Made by a program: the position numbers and the translations under genes
Source of the DNA: Streptomyces sp. NRRL F-5135
GTDB lineage: Bacteria > Actinomycetota > Actinomycetes > Streptomycetales > Streptomycetaceae
DNA length: 64,000 bases
Reading direction: 5' to 3'
Assembly (NCBI RefSeq): GCF_000719775.1
Contig: NZ_JOHR01000014.1
Coordinates: forward strand, 124,001 to 188,000
Notes under the pieces: generated by a model
Told to the model about the DNA's origin: nothing
What the model saw: the letters and a program-made list of their open reading frames with translations, nothing else
Database searches by the model: none
Part shown: positions 8,398 through 16,209 of the stretch, piece by piece
Numbering within the stretch: position 1 is the stretch's first letter
How the letters are laid out: each line of letters opens with the position of its first letter

Positions 8398-10155
8398 TCA
8401 GGCCCGTTGCAGCCGCCAGAGCTGGGGCTGGAGGCCGTTGCACGTCCACTGCCGTACATTGGCGCCCGCTTCCCGCGAGCCCTCGGCGACATCCAGGCAC
8501 TGACCGCTGGACCTGGCGATGAGCCGGTAGTAGCCGCGGCTGGCGTTCTCCAGCCGCCAGTCCTGCGCGGCGGCGCCGTTGCAGTACCACTGCCGGACGT
8601 TCGCGCCCGGCGCCTGCGAACCGTCCTTCACGTCCAGGCAGTACCCGCTGTTGCGCCCGGTGAGGGTGAAGTGGGCACCGCCGCGGGCGCGCAGGGTCCA
8701 GTCCTGCGGCCCCAGGCCGTTGCAGGTCCACTGCTGCACGTTGCCGCCCGGCTCCCGCGAGTCCTTGTCCACGTCCAGGCAGTGCCCGCTGTTCGCGTTC
8801 GTGAGCCGGTACAGGGCACCGTCCGCCACACCGGCCGCGTCACCGCTGCCGGTGATCCCGCCCGTGGCGTAGTACGGCGTGCAGACACCGCCGTCCCAGT
8901 CGGTGGCTATCTGGAAGACCTGCCTCCCGTCGGCCGAGGGCAGCAGCGGGGAACTGTAGTTCTGGCAGTAGTTGGCGCTCGGGTTCGCGACCCGTACCGG
9001 CGACTCGATCTCGTACCAGGGTCCGGAGCCGTTCTCCGTGTTGGCGAGGATGGTGCGCCCGCTGTCCGCCGCGGGGGTGCCGTCCCGGTTGAGCAGCATC
9101 TGCCCGATCAGCAGGAGCCTGCCGTTCGGTCCGCCGTCCGGCGCGGGCGCCCAGGCGATGGTGGGCGCGGCCCTGAAGTACTTGCCGTCGACCGTCTCCG
9201 GCCGGAACCCGAGCGAGGCCGGGTCGCCCCAGTTCCAGCCGTCCGCCGACGTCCGGTGGTGCACCACGCACTGGTACTGACCGCCGGGGTTGCAGATCTC
9301 GTAGCTCATGAAGTACGTGCCGTTGGGCAGCGTGCGCACCACCGGCATCCCGGGCCGGTCGGGCTGCCAGGTGCTCGCCACCGTGTCCCGGCGGTCCTGC
9401 CAGCGCACACCGTCGTAGCTGCGGGAGGCGGACAGCTTCTGGCTGTGACCGGGGTCGGTCTCGTCGGCGTAGTGGCAGACGAGCGCCCCGTCGGCCGCTA
9501 CGGAGAACTCCGGTTCCCACAGCCCGCCCGTACCGCTCGCGGTGGCGCAGGACGACAGGTAGGACCAGGTGCGGCCCACGTCGTTGCTGCGCCAGACACG
9601 CAGGGCCATGCGCCGGTCCGGCTCGTCCTGCCCGGCGGACGCCGACCACAGCAGGGTGCCGGCCGGCAACGCGCCCACCTGCCGCGGAAGTTCGAACAGG
9701 GTGCCGCAGCACTGGCCTTGGCCCCCGGACGACTCCGGGTCGGCGATCCTGCCCACTTCCCGGAAGACCGAGCCGTTGTCCGTGCTCTCGTGGATGGCGC
9801 CGATCCCGCTGTTGCCGTCGAACGTGGTCACGCTCGCGAGCACGCGTCCGTTCGCGGCGCCGTTGTGAGCCAGCCGGATGGCCCGGGGGTACAGCCCCGT
9901 GCCGTTCCGCAGCGGCGTTCCCGTGGCGGCGGGGGCGGCGCTCTTCACCGCGGCACTCGCCGCGTCTGTGGGCCGGGCGGACGCGGCGGGCACGGCCAGC
10001 GCGAGGCTCAGCGTCCCCGCCAGCCCCAGCAGCAGGGCCCGGCCCGCCCGCCGCCGGAAGCGGCCGCCGGTGTCGGGGCGGGCCGGCTGAGCGGCGGACG
10101 GGCCGTACGAGGGGGATCGGCGAAGTCCGAGGAGACGTGGTCGGCGAAGACGCAA
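8398..10155 (-). CDS. Secreted sialidase-like beta-propeller protein with C-terminal ricin-B lectin domain
   Basis: About 585 aa. A Sec-type signal follows basic residues (RRRAGRALLLGLAGTLSLALAVPAASA). The catalytic part looks like a six-bladed sialidase/exo-arabinanase fold with Asp-box-like turns (STDNGSVF, SNDVGRTWSYL, SADGWNWGD) and GLWEPEFSVAADG. The last 130 residues form a ricin-type trefoil (CBM13) with three QW-type repeats ending QDWTL, QDWRL and QLWRL plus CLDV motifs. Possible activities are sialidase or GH93-type exo-arabinanase; I cannot choose. GTG at 10179 opens the frame, but AGGAAGG 9 nt before TTG at 10155 favours the latter. Two LacI-type operators lie upstream, placing it in the same regulon as the ABC operon and GH2 gene. 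Confidence 0.85.
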   Translation of the reverse strand: MRLRRPRLLGLRRSPSYGPSAAQPARPDTGGRFRRRAGRALLLGLAGTLSLALAVPAASARPTDAASAAVKSAAPAATGTPLRNGTGLYPRAIRLAHNGAANGRVLASVTTFDGNSGIGAIHESTDNGSVFREVGRIADPESSGGQGQCCGTLFELPRQVGALPAGTLLWSASAGQDEPDRRMALRVWRSNDVGRTWSYLSSCATASGTGGLWEPEFSVAADGALVCHYADETDPGHSQKLSASRSYDGVRWQDRRDTVASTWQPDRPGMPVVRTLPNGTYFMSYEICNPGGQYQCVVHHRTSADGWNWGDPASLGFRPETVDGKYFRAAPTIAWAPAPDGGPNGRLLLIGQMLLNRDGTPAADSGRTILANTENGSGPWYEIESPVRVANPSANYCQNYSSPLLPSADGRQVFQIATDWDGGVCTPYYATGGITGSGDAAGVADGALYRLTNANSGHCLDVDKDSREPGGNVQQWTCNGLGPQDWTLRARGGAHFTLTGRNSGYCLDVKDGSQAPGANVRQWYCNGAAAQDWRLENASRGYYRLIARSSGQCLDVAEGSREAGANVRQWTCNGLQPQLWRLQRA

Positions 10156-10303
10156 GGCGGGGGTCCTTCCTGAGTGCACAACGGGGCGGTACGGCAGGAC
10201 AGCGCCGTCCGCGCGCCGTCGGCGTGCCGTAACCCGGCCAGGCGCACGGGCGCCGACGCGTCGCGCTGACCGCGCTGACCGCGAGCGTCACAGTAGAGCC
10301 GCT

Positions 10304-10319
10304 TGTACATCGATGTACA
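10304..10319. promoter_or_regulatory. Putative LacI operator 3
   Basis: TGTACATCGATGTACA, a perfect 16-bp palindrome and the best copy of the local operator, about 150 bp upstream of the secreted propeller protein gene. Confidence 0.75.
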
Positions 10320-10338
10320 CAGGCGTGCGAAGGCTTTT

Positions 10339-10350
10339 TACATCGTTGTA
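10339..10350. promoter_or_regulatory. Putative LacI operator 4
   Basis: TACATCGTTGTA, identical to operator 1, 35 bp centre-to-centre-type spacing from operator 3 (starts 10304 and 10339). The pair suits cooperative or looping repression of the propeller gene. Confidence 0.65.
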
Positions 10351-10391
10351 CAGAGCACGACCGGCCCCACCGCCCGTCGCCGCCGCGCTCC

Positions 10392-10595
10392 GTGGCCCGT
10401 ACCGGCTCACGCGCCGAGGGCGGGGAACGGCTCGCCCTGGCGTGCCGGTTGATCGAGCGAGGCGAGTCACGCTTCGAGGTGGTCGCGCGGCGCAGCGGGC
10501 TCGGCACCGCCGCCAGCCTCCGGGCGCTGATGCGCCGCGAGACCGGCATCACCCCGTCGGAGTACAGGCGGCGGTTCGGCCCCGAGGCGCATTGA
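10392..10595 (+). pseudogene. Remnant of an AraC/GlxA-type regulator (C-terminal HTH only)
   Basis: A 67-codon frame encodes only the end of an AraC-family DNA-binding domain: RLALACRLIERGESRFEVVARRSGLGTAASLRALMRRETGITPSEYRRRFG. This matches the second HTH and the family consensus G(F/L)G...LRR...G(I/V)(T/S)P..YRRRF. No effector domain or first HTH is found upstream in any frame, where instead the LacI-type operators lie. It is best read as a decayed regulator left at the edge of the carbohydrate locus. A short functional protein is possible but unlikely. No convincing ribosome site. Confidence 0.55.
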
Positions 10596-10722
10596 CGGCG
10601 ACGCGTCCGCCGGACGGCTCCAGGGCCTCGCCCACCGCTCGAACGACGGCCCGTCAACCACCGCTCCCGACGTGCCAGTTGGTGATTCCGCGCATCACCG
10701 GTGGTCGCTTATGATCTTGGTC

Positions 10723-11130
10723 ATGACTTCGCAGAGCCCCGAAAAGAGCCCGTCCCGCAAGCAGCGACTCCAGGAGAAGCAGAAGCGCCAGCTGGCGGTC
10801 GTCGACGCCGTCGACAAGGCGGAGGCCAAGCTGAGGAAGGCCGAGGCGGAGCTGGCCGAGGCCGTGGCGGAAGCGGTGGAGGTCTTCGGGAGCGATCTGG
10901 GCGCCTCGGAGGAGCTCGGACTGCCCGTCGACACGGTCCGCGGTTACCTGCGGCTCGTCGAGGGCGGTGCGGACGGCACCGACGGCACCGACGGCGCCGA
11001 GGAGCCCGGCGGGACCACGGAGGAGACGGCTTCGGAACGGAGCCCGGTGAAGGCCGGTGCGAAGGCGGCCCGTACGCGGGAGGCGACGGAAGCCACCGCC
11101 GCGACGGCGCCGGAACCCGCCATGGCGTAG
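10723..11130 (+). CDS. Small charged coiled-coil protein of unknown function
   Basis: 135 aa. I do not recognise a named family. Residues 5-60 are highly charged and heptad-like (SRKQRLQEKQKRQLAVVDAV, KAEAKLRKAEAELAEAVAEA), so they predict a helix or coiled coil; the middle SEELGLPVDTVRGYLRLVEG resembles the recognition half of a small HTH; the tail is Gly/Glu/Ala-rich. ATG at 10723 has no Shine-Dalgarno sequence, but TATGAT at 10710-10715 is a good -10 element only 7 nt upstream, which suggests a leaderless mRNA. It stands alone between the AraC remnant and the zinc-ribbon gene. A nucleoid or regulatory role is possible but not shown. Confidence 0.7.
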   Translation: MTSQSPEKSPSRKQRLQEKQKRQLAVVDAVDKAEAKLRKAEAELAEAVAEAVEVFGSDLGASEELGLPVDTVRGYLRLVEGGADGTDGTDGAEEPGGTTEETASERSPVKAGAKAARTREATEATAATAPEPAMA

Positions 11131-11445
11131 CCCCCGGCCGGTCTCGCCCCGGGGACGTCGATCGCGGGCTGCTGATGGCCAGTTCATGCCTGTTCACGCC
11201 AGTCACGCGGGATCGCCCGGACCGGCGCCGAGGTGACCCCGAGCGGGCCGGCTCCCTATGAGGGCCGGCCCGCTCCCGCTCGTCGGGTCGCTCATCACCA
11301 GGCCCCACCACGGGAGTCCGGACGAGGGACCCTCAGCCCCTCCCCATAGCCTCGCTCTTGGTGGACGATAGGACACGGAGCGCGACGGCGCGCCACTGGA
11401 GATGACGAGGCGGCCGAAGAGGCCCGAGGGGATGAAGGGGTCGTG

Positions 11446-12483
11446 ATGGGAGAGAGCGTGTCGGTGCGCTGCCCGGACTGCGGTGTCGATCACGCCTTCA
11501 TGGCGTCGGTCTACCCCTGCGCCTGCGGGGCGCCGGTCGCACCGCCGCTGGCGCGCGACATACCGGCGGAGCCGGTCACCCACCGCTCGTGGGTGGACGA
11601 GTGGGTGGTGGTGCGCTGCACGGCGTGCGGCCGGCACGGCCACTGGCCGCAACCGGAGCTGGGCTGCCCGTGCGGCACGGTGCTGCGGATCCCGGTACGG
11701 CCGGCGGGCGGCCCGCAGGACTGGACGGACGCGGGCTTCGCACCGGGCGCGGAGGGCGTACGGGGCCCGGGAGCCGTGGAGGACACGGGAGCCGTACCGG
11801 ACGGGCGCGGCACGCCGGACACGTCCCCCCGGCCGGGCGGGAGTCCGGCACCGGATCACCGCTCGGGGCCGGATCACCACTCGGGACCGGACCACCGCTC
11901 GGGGCCCGATCACCGCTCGGGGCCCGATCACCGCTCGGGACCGGACCGCGCCTCGGAACGGGGAGGCGGCTCGGAAGCGGGAGGCAGGCGATCCGCCCCC
12001 GAACTCCCGTCGGGCGAAGGCCCGTTCACCGACCGGCCGACGGACCGGCCTCAGCCCCGCCACCCCGCGCACATCCCGTTGCCGCGTACGGCCGCCTCCC
12101 CGCGTCCGTCCTTCCGGCCGCCCACGATCCGTACGAGCGAGGACGCCGTGACCGCCGCGGCGCTCTACCTTCGCTGGCTGGGCTTCAAGAGCGTCGTCCG
12201 GGCGGCGGACGAGGCTGACTCCGGCGTCGATCTGCGCGGCACGGACGTCGTCGCCCAGGTCGATCCCACCACCAGCCCGGCCTCACTGCGCTCCGTCGAA
12301 TGCCTCTGGCTCAACGGGCTGAGCGCGTCGGCGGTGGGGGTGTTCTTCGCGCTGGCCGGTTACGCGGAGGACGCCCGGGCGCGCGCGGACGACCTCGGTC
12401 TCCCGCTCTTCGTCATCGACCTCACCGGCGCCCCCCAGCCGGTCAACGGCCCGGCGTACGAACTGGTCTCGGCGGGCGCGTAG
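11446..12483 (+). CDS. Zinc-ribbon protein with C-terminal restriction-endonuclease-like domain
   Basis: 345 aa. The N terminus has two Cys4-type ribbons: CPDCGVDHAF...CACG and CTACGRHGHW...CPCG. A disordered Pro/Gly/Arg linker contains six near-identical DHRSGP/DHHSGP hexapeptides (about 11855-11945). The C-terminal 110 residues (TSEDAVTAAALYLRWLGF through LPLFVIDLTG) look like the Mrr_cat/restriction-endonuclease-like fold of Streptomyces proteins. The usual (E/Q)xK active-site motif is AQVD here, so the lysine is missing and nuclease activity is doubtful. ATG at 11446 with AAGGGG 5 nt upstream (GTG at 11443 also possible). It probably binds nucleic acid or acts as an adaptor; function unknown. 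Confidence 0.75.
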   Translation: MGESVSVRCPDCGVDHAFMASVYPCACGAPVAPPLARDIPAEPVTHRSWVDEWVVVRCTACGRHGHWPQPELGCPCGTVLRIPVRPAGGPQDWTDAGFAPGAEGVRGPGAVEDTGAVPDGRGTPDTSPRPGGSPAPDHRSGPDHHSGPDHRSGPDHRSGPDHRSGPDRASERGGGSEAGGRRSAPELPSGEGPFTDRPTDRPQPRHPAHIPLPRTAASPRPSFRPPTIRTSEDAVTAAALYLRWLGFKSVVRAADEADSGVDLRGTDVVAQVDPTTSPASLRSVECLWLNGLSASAVGVFFALAGYAEDARARADDLGLPLFVIDLTGAPQPVNGPAYELVSAGA

Positions 12484-12567
12484 CAGCCCCCCGGGTCCCG
12501 CCGCGGCATCCCGCCCGTACCGTTCCGTTCCCGGCTGCTCACCGTTGCGGCTCGTGAGCGGGGACGG

Positions 12568-13002
12568 TCAGCCGCCGAGCGGCCCGTACGTCCGGTCGTG
12601 GAAGGTGAAGGCGGTCGGCTCGGCCTCGTCCTCCTCGCGGAAGTACCCGCCGTAGCCGGGGTCCTCGACGTGCGGGGCGAGCAGATCGAGGACGGTGACG
12701 AGTTCCTCCATGTCGTCGTCCAGCCAGTAGTTGCGGGTGAACAGCCCCCACGCGTGATGCTCCTCCCCCTCCCCCGTGACGAAGCGCGCCTGCCGCGTCA
12801 GCGAAGCGAAGTCTCCTCCGGGCAGGCGGCTGTCCGCGTCGGGCTCGAGCAGCGGGTACGCGTGCGTCTCCCCGTCGAGCTCTGTGGGCCGCTCCCGCGC
12901 CTTGCCCAGATGCCAGCGCAGCGCGGCCAGGACGGAGGCGGGCGTGTCGTCGCGGAGGAAACAGGTGAAGACGACTTCGTAGCGAGAGCTCACGCACCGC
13001 AT
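12568..13002 (-). CDS. Conserved hypothetical protein
   Basis: 144 aa, acidic, no signal or membrane segment. It begins with SSRYEVVFTCFLRDDTPASVLAALRWHLG, a two-strand/helix pattern, and ends with FREEDEAEPTAFTFHDRTYG. This pattern resembles a small streptomycete family of unknown function; I cannot name a domain. ATG at 13002 or GTG at 12993 could start translation. It is transcribed toward the zinc-ribbon gene and shares no operon with it. Confidence 0.7.
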   Translation of the reverse strand: MRCVSSRYEVVFTCFLRDDTPASVLAALRWHLGKARERPTELDGETHAYPLLEPDADSRLPGGDFASLTRQARFVTGEGEEHHAWGLFTRNYWLDDDMEELVTVLDLLAPHVEDPGYGGYFREEDEAEPTAFTFHDRTYGPLGG

Positions 13003-13309
13003 TGTGCACGACGGCGAGCGCGCGACCGCCGGTTCGACCGGGATCCGGCCGACTTGTCAGGCAAGCGGCGGGTGCCGCCGGAGCGGTCAGGCGGGAGGAG
13101 CGCGCCACCCGGTGCGCCCGGCGGTCGCGGACGGGCTCCGGCCGCCCGCCGACGCGCGGCGCGAGCGCGAGGCCCGTACGGGTCCGCCGGGCACCCGAGT
13201 GTCTCCCGGTGTGTCCCGGCGCCTCCCCGCCCGCCGCCGTCCGGCCGGGCGAGGCGGGCCACAGCCACAGCCACAGCCACAGCCGTAGCCGGCGCCGTAG
13301 GCGTAGCCG
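13003..13309. other. Intergenic region without a credible gene
   Basis: About 300 bp between two minus-strand genes. The frames present are shadows. It contains a short hairpin (GCGGCGGGTGCCGCCG) and, near its end, four exact CCACAG hexamers at 13259-13282 followed by degenerate CCGTAG units. No promoter or terminator stands out. Confidence 0.5.
13259..13282. repeat. CCACAG hexanucleotide tandem repeat, 4 copies
   Basis: Four perfect copies of CCACAG followed by imperfect CCGTAG-type units, just after the stop of the acyl-CoA ligase gene. A simple-sequence tract that could vary in length between strains. Confidence 0.8.
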
Positions 13310-15193
13310 TCAGCGCACGTCCCCCTCGTCGTACTCGTGCTCGGTCCGCCCGCCGGCAGTCCGCTCCCGGAGCTCGATCCGGCGGATCTTCCCGGACACG
13401 GTCTTCGGCAGCTCCGCGAACTCGAGGCGCCTGACGCGCTTGTACGGTGCCAGGACCGCACGCGAGTGGGCGAAGATCATCTTCGCCGTGTCGGGACCGG
13501 GCTCCCAGCCCTCGGCGAGGACGACGTACGCCTTCGGCACCGCCAGCCGCACCGGATCCGGCGCCGGGACGACCGCGGCCTCCGCCACCGCCTCGTGCTC
13601 CAGCAGCGCGCTCTCCAGCTCGAAGGGCGAGATCTTGTAGTCGGAGGCCTTGAAGACGTCATCGCTCCGGCCGATGTACGTGATGTAGCCGTCGGCATCG
13701 CGCGCGCCGATGTCACCGGTGCGGTAGTAGCCGCCCGCCATCGCCTCGGCGGTCCTGGCGGGGTCGCCGTGGTAGCCGGTCATCAGGCCGACCGGGCGGT
13801 CGGCGAGGTCGAGCGCGATCTCCCCCTCCGCCGCGCCGGGCGCGCCGGTGACCGGGTCGAGCAGCTCGACCGCGAAACCGGGGGTCGGGCGGCCCATGGA
13901 GCCCGTCTTGAGCGGCTGCCCCGGGGGGTTGGCGACCTGGACGGCGGTCTCGGTCTGCCCGAAGCCGTCCCTGATCGTCACGCCCCACGCCCGCCGGACC
14001 GTCTCGATCACCTCGGGGTTGAGCGGTTCGCCCGCCGCCACGGCCTCGCGCGGCGGGGTGCGCAGCTGGGACAGGTCGGCCTGGATGAGCATGCGCCACA
14101 CGGTGGGCGGGGCGCAGAAGCTGGTGACGCCCGCCTCGTCCATCGCCGCCATGAGCCGGGCCGGGTCGAAGCGGGTGTAGTGGTGGATGAAGACGGTCGC
14201 CTCCGCGTTCCACGGGGCGAAGAGGTTCGACCAGGCGTGCTTGGCCCAGCCGGGCGAGGCGATGTTCAGGTGTACGTCGCCGGGTCGCAGCCCGATCCAG
14301 TACATGGTCGCGAGGTGGCCGATCGGGTACGAGGCGTGCGTGTGCTCCACGAGCTTGGGCCGGGCGGTCGTACCGGAGGTGAAGTACAGCAGCAGCGGGT
14401 CGTCCGCATGGGTGATGCCGAGCGGCTCGAAGGTCTCCGGGCGGGTGTACGCCTCCTCGTACGGCAGCCAGCCGGCGGCCGGGCCCGGGTACGCCGCGCC
14501 GCCGCCGGTCGGGGATCCGGTCCCCGCCCCCGGTACCAGTCCCGCTCGCGGTTCCGGTGCGGACTCCGGCCCCGGTCCTGTCGCCGGTCGCGTCTCCGTT
14601 CCGGCCGCCGGTCGCGTCTCCGCCCCCGCCGCCGGTCCCGGCCCGAGTCCCTCCGTGGACCCGACCACGATCCGGGTGAAGTCCCCCTCGATCCCCGTGA
14701 ACTTCTCCGTGTCCTCCGCCCTGGCGATCACATGGGCGGCCCGGCCGCGTTCGACGCGGTCCCGCAGGTCCGCCGGGCCGAGCAGCGGCGTCGCGGGAAT
14801 CACGACGGCCCGGAGCTTCATCGCGGCGAGGGCCGTCTCCCACAGCTCGACCTGGTTGTCGAGCATGACCACGACGCGGTCCCCCGGCCGCACGCCCTGC
14901 TCGCGCAGCCAGTTCGCCGCGCTGTTGGAGCGGGCCGACATGTCGGCGAAGCTGAGGCGGACGCGGCGGCCGTCCTCCTCGACGATGTGCAGCGCGACCC
15001 GGTCGTTGCCCTCCGCGATCCGGTCGAACCAGTCCAGCGCCCAGTTGAAGCGTTCGGGGCGCGGCCAGACGAAGCCCTCGTACGCCCGCGCGTAGTCCTC
15101 CCGGTGCGCCAGCAGGAAGTCCCGGGCCGCCCGGAACTCCTCGGTCGGACCACCCGCCGCGCCTGTCGAGCCCGTCGACGCCCGTGCCCTCAT
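13310..15193 (-). CDS. AMP-forming acyl-CoA synthetase/ligase
   Basis: ANL-superfamily adenylating enzyme, 627 aa, which activates a carboxylic acid to its CoA thioester. Signatures: the P-loop-like LLLYFTSGTTARPKLVEHTH, A5-type DGFGQTETAVQ, GYYRTGDIGARDADGYITYIGRSDD, and C-terminal PKTVSGKIRRIELR with the catalytic Lys. Overall pattern is nearest medium-chain acyl-CoA or benzoate-CoA ligase-like enzymes; substrate unknown. Residues about 175-240 are a low-complexity insertion of Gly/Pro/Ala/Thr (repeats like ETRPAAGTETRPATG) between N-subdomain strands, which normal family members lack. ATG at 15193 with AGGAGG. Divergent from the LysE gene. Confidence 0.92.
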   Translation of the reverse strand: MRARASTGSTGAAGGPTEEFRAARDFLLAHREDYARAYEGFVWPRPERFNWALDWFDRIAEGNDRVALHIVEEDGRRVRLSFADMSARSNSAANWLREQGVRPGDRVVVMLDNQVELWETALAAMKLRAVVIPATPLLGPADLRDRVERGRAAHVIARAEDTEKFTGIEGDFTRIVVGSTEGLGPGPAAGAETRPAAGTETRPATGPGPESAPEPRAGLVPGAGTGSPTGGGAAYPGPAAGWLPYEEAYTRPETFEPLGITHADDPLLLYFTSGTTARPKLVEHTHASYPIGHLATMYWIGLRPGDVHLNIASPGWAKHAWSNLFAPWNAEATVFIHHYTRFDPARLMAAMDEAGVTSFCAPPTVWRMLIQADLSQLRTPPREAVAAGEPLNPEVIETVRRAWGVTIRDGFGQTETAVQVANPPGQPLKTGSMGRPTPGFAVELLDPVTGAPGAAEGEIALDLADRPVGLMTGYHGDPARTAEAMAGGYYRTGDIGARDADGYITYIGRSDDVFKASDYKISPFELESALLEHEAVAEAAVVPAPDPVRLAVPKAYVVLAEGWEPGPDTAKMIFAHSRAVLAPYKRVRRLEFAELPKTVSGKIRRIELRERTAGGRTEHEYDEGDVR

Positions 15194-15320
15194 GTGTGTC
15201 CTCCTCTGTCCTGCCTCGTTGCGGGACCCTTCCCCTGCATCGTGTAATCAGTCGGTGCGTCGCACCAGCCCCCCGTACGGGAGGCGTCTCGGTGCGGCCG
15301 GGCCACGGGAGAGGTTGCAC

Positions 15321-15965
15321 ATGGTGTCCTTGGAACGGTTCCTGGCGTTCGCCGCGATGTCGTTGGTGGTGATCGTGATCCCGGGGCCGAGCGTGCTCTT
15401 CGTGATCGGGCGGGCCCTGGCCCACGGCCGCCGGACGGCGCTCGCGTCCGTGTTCGGCAATGTGGTCGGCTCGTACGCCCTGATCGTGGCGGTCGCGCTG
15501 GGGGTGGGCACACTGGTCGAGGCGTCGGTCACCGTCTTCCTGGCCGTCAAGCTCGCGGGCGCCGCCTACCTGGTCTTCCTAGGAGTACAGGCGTTCCGGC
15601 ACCGCGGGGACCTGCGGGCATCCGCCATGGAGGGACCCGCCGGACCGGCGCGGAGCGATCTCCGTACCGTGGTGGACGGCTTCGTCGTGGGGATCACCAA
15701 TCCCAAGGGGATCGTGTTCTTCGCGGCCGTGCTGCCGCAGTTCGTGGACCACTCGGCGGGCCGTCTCGCCGCGCAGATGCTGGTCCTCGGACTGGTGCCC
15801 ATCGCTATCGGCCTGGTCACCGACACCCTGTGGGGCCTGGGCGCGGCGGCCGCGCGGAGCTGGTTCGCCCGGTCCGAGCGGCGGCTGTCGCTGGTGGGCG
15901 GCGCGGGCGGATTCGCGATGATCGGTCTCGGGGTCACGGTCGCGGCGACGGGCCGGGCCGACTGA
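15321..15965 (+). CDS. LysE/RhtB-family amino-acid exporter
   Basis: 214-aa membrane protein with five to six hydrophobic segments. Family motifs are IPGPSVLFVIGRALAHGRR (the PGP motif after TM1), VKLAGAAYLVFLGVQAFR, and GFVVGITNPKGIVFFAAVLPQFV with the conserved NPK. It should export an amino acid or analogue. ATG at 15321 with GGGAGAGG 6 nt upstream. It ends before a strong hairpin terminator shared with the convergent VWA-associated gene. No dedicated LysR regulator is adjacent. Confidence 0.92.
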   Translation: MVSLERFLAFAAMSLVVIVIPGPSVLFVIGRALAHGRRTALASVFGNVVGSYALIVAVALGVGTLVEASVTVFLAVKLAGAAYLVFLGVQAFRHRGDLRASAMEGPAGPARSDLRTVVDGFVVGITNPKGIVFFAAVLPQFVDHSAGRLAAQMLVLGLVPIAIGLVTDTLWGLGAAAARSWFARSERRLSLVGGAGGFAMIGLGVTVAATGRAD

Positions 15966-16097
15966 GCCACGCGGGGCCGTGGGCTGTCGAGCGGGCCGAA
16001 GGAGCGGGGCCGGCCGAGCGAGCCGGGCGGGGCCGGCACCGGGACACCGGGTGAATGCCGGGTGCCCGGAGGGGCGGGTGCCCGGAGGGGCGGGTGC

Positions 16098-16116
16098 CCG
16101 GGCGGGCGGTGTTCCG
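16098..16116 (+). repeat. Direct copy of the terminator arm
   Basis: The 19 bp at 16098-16116 recur exactly as part of the terminator's left arm at 16146-16164, after two copies of a GGGTGCCCGGAGGGGC-like unit. The intergenic region appears to have grown by local duplication. Confidence 0.75.
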
Positions 16117-16145
16117 AGCGAGCCAGCTTCACGACCGGCCGTCGT

Positions 16146-16192
16146 CCGGGCGGGCGGTGTTCCGGGGAAAGCCCGGAACACCGCCCGCCCGG
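16146..16192. terminator. Bidirectional rho-independent-like terminator
   Basis: A perfect 21-bp stem (16146-16166 with 16172-16192) closed by a GAAAG loop lies between the convergent lysE and VWA-associated genes. There is no U tract, as usual in Streptomyces. Confidence 0.85.
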
Positions 16193-16209
16193 TCATGACG
16201 ACCCCCGCC

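Noticed and set aside
8287..10173. 628-codon open frame on the plus strand
   Set aside because: Opposite-strand shadow of the propeller/lectin gene, which has a signal peptide and QW repeats.
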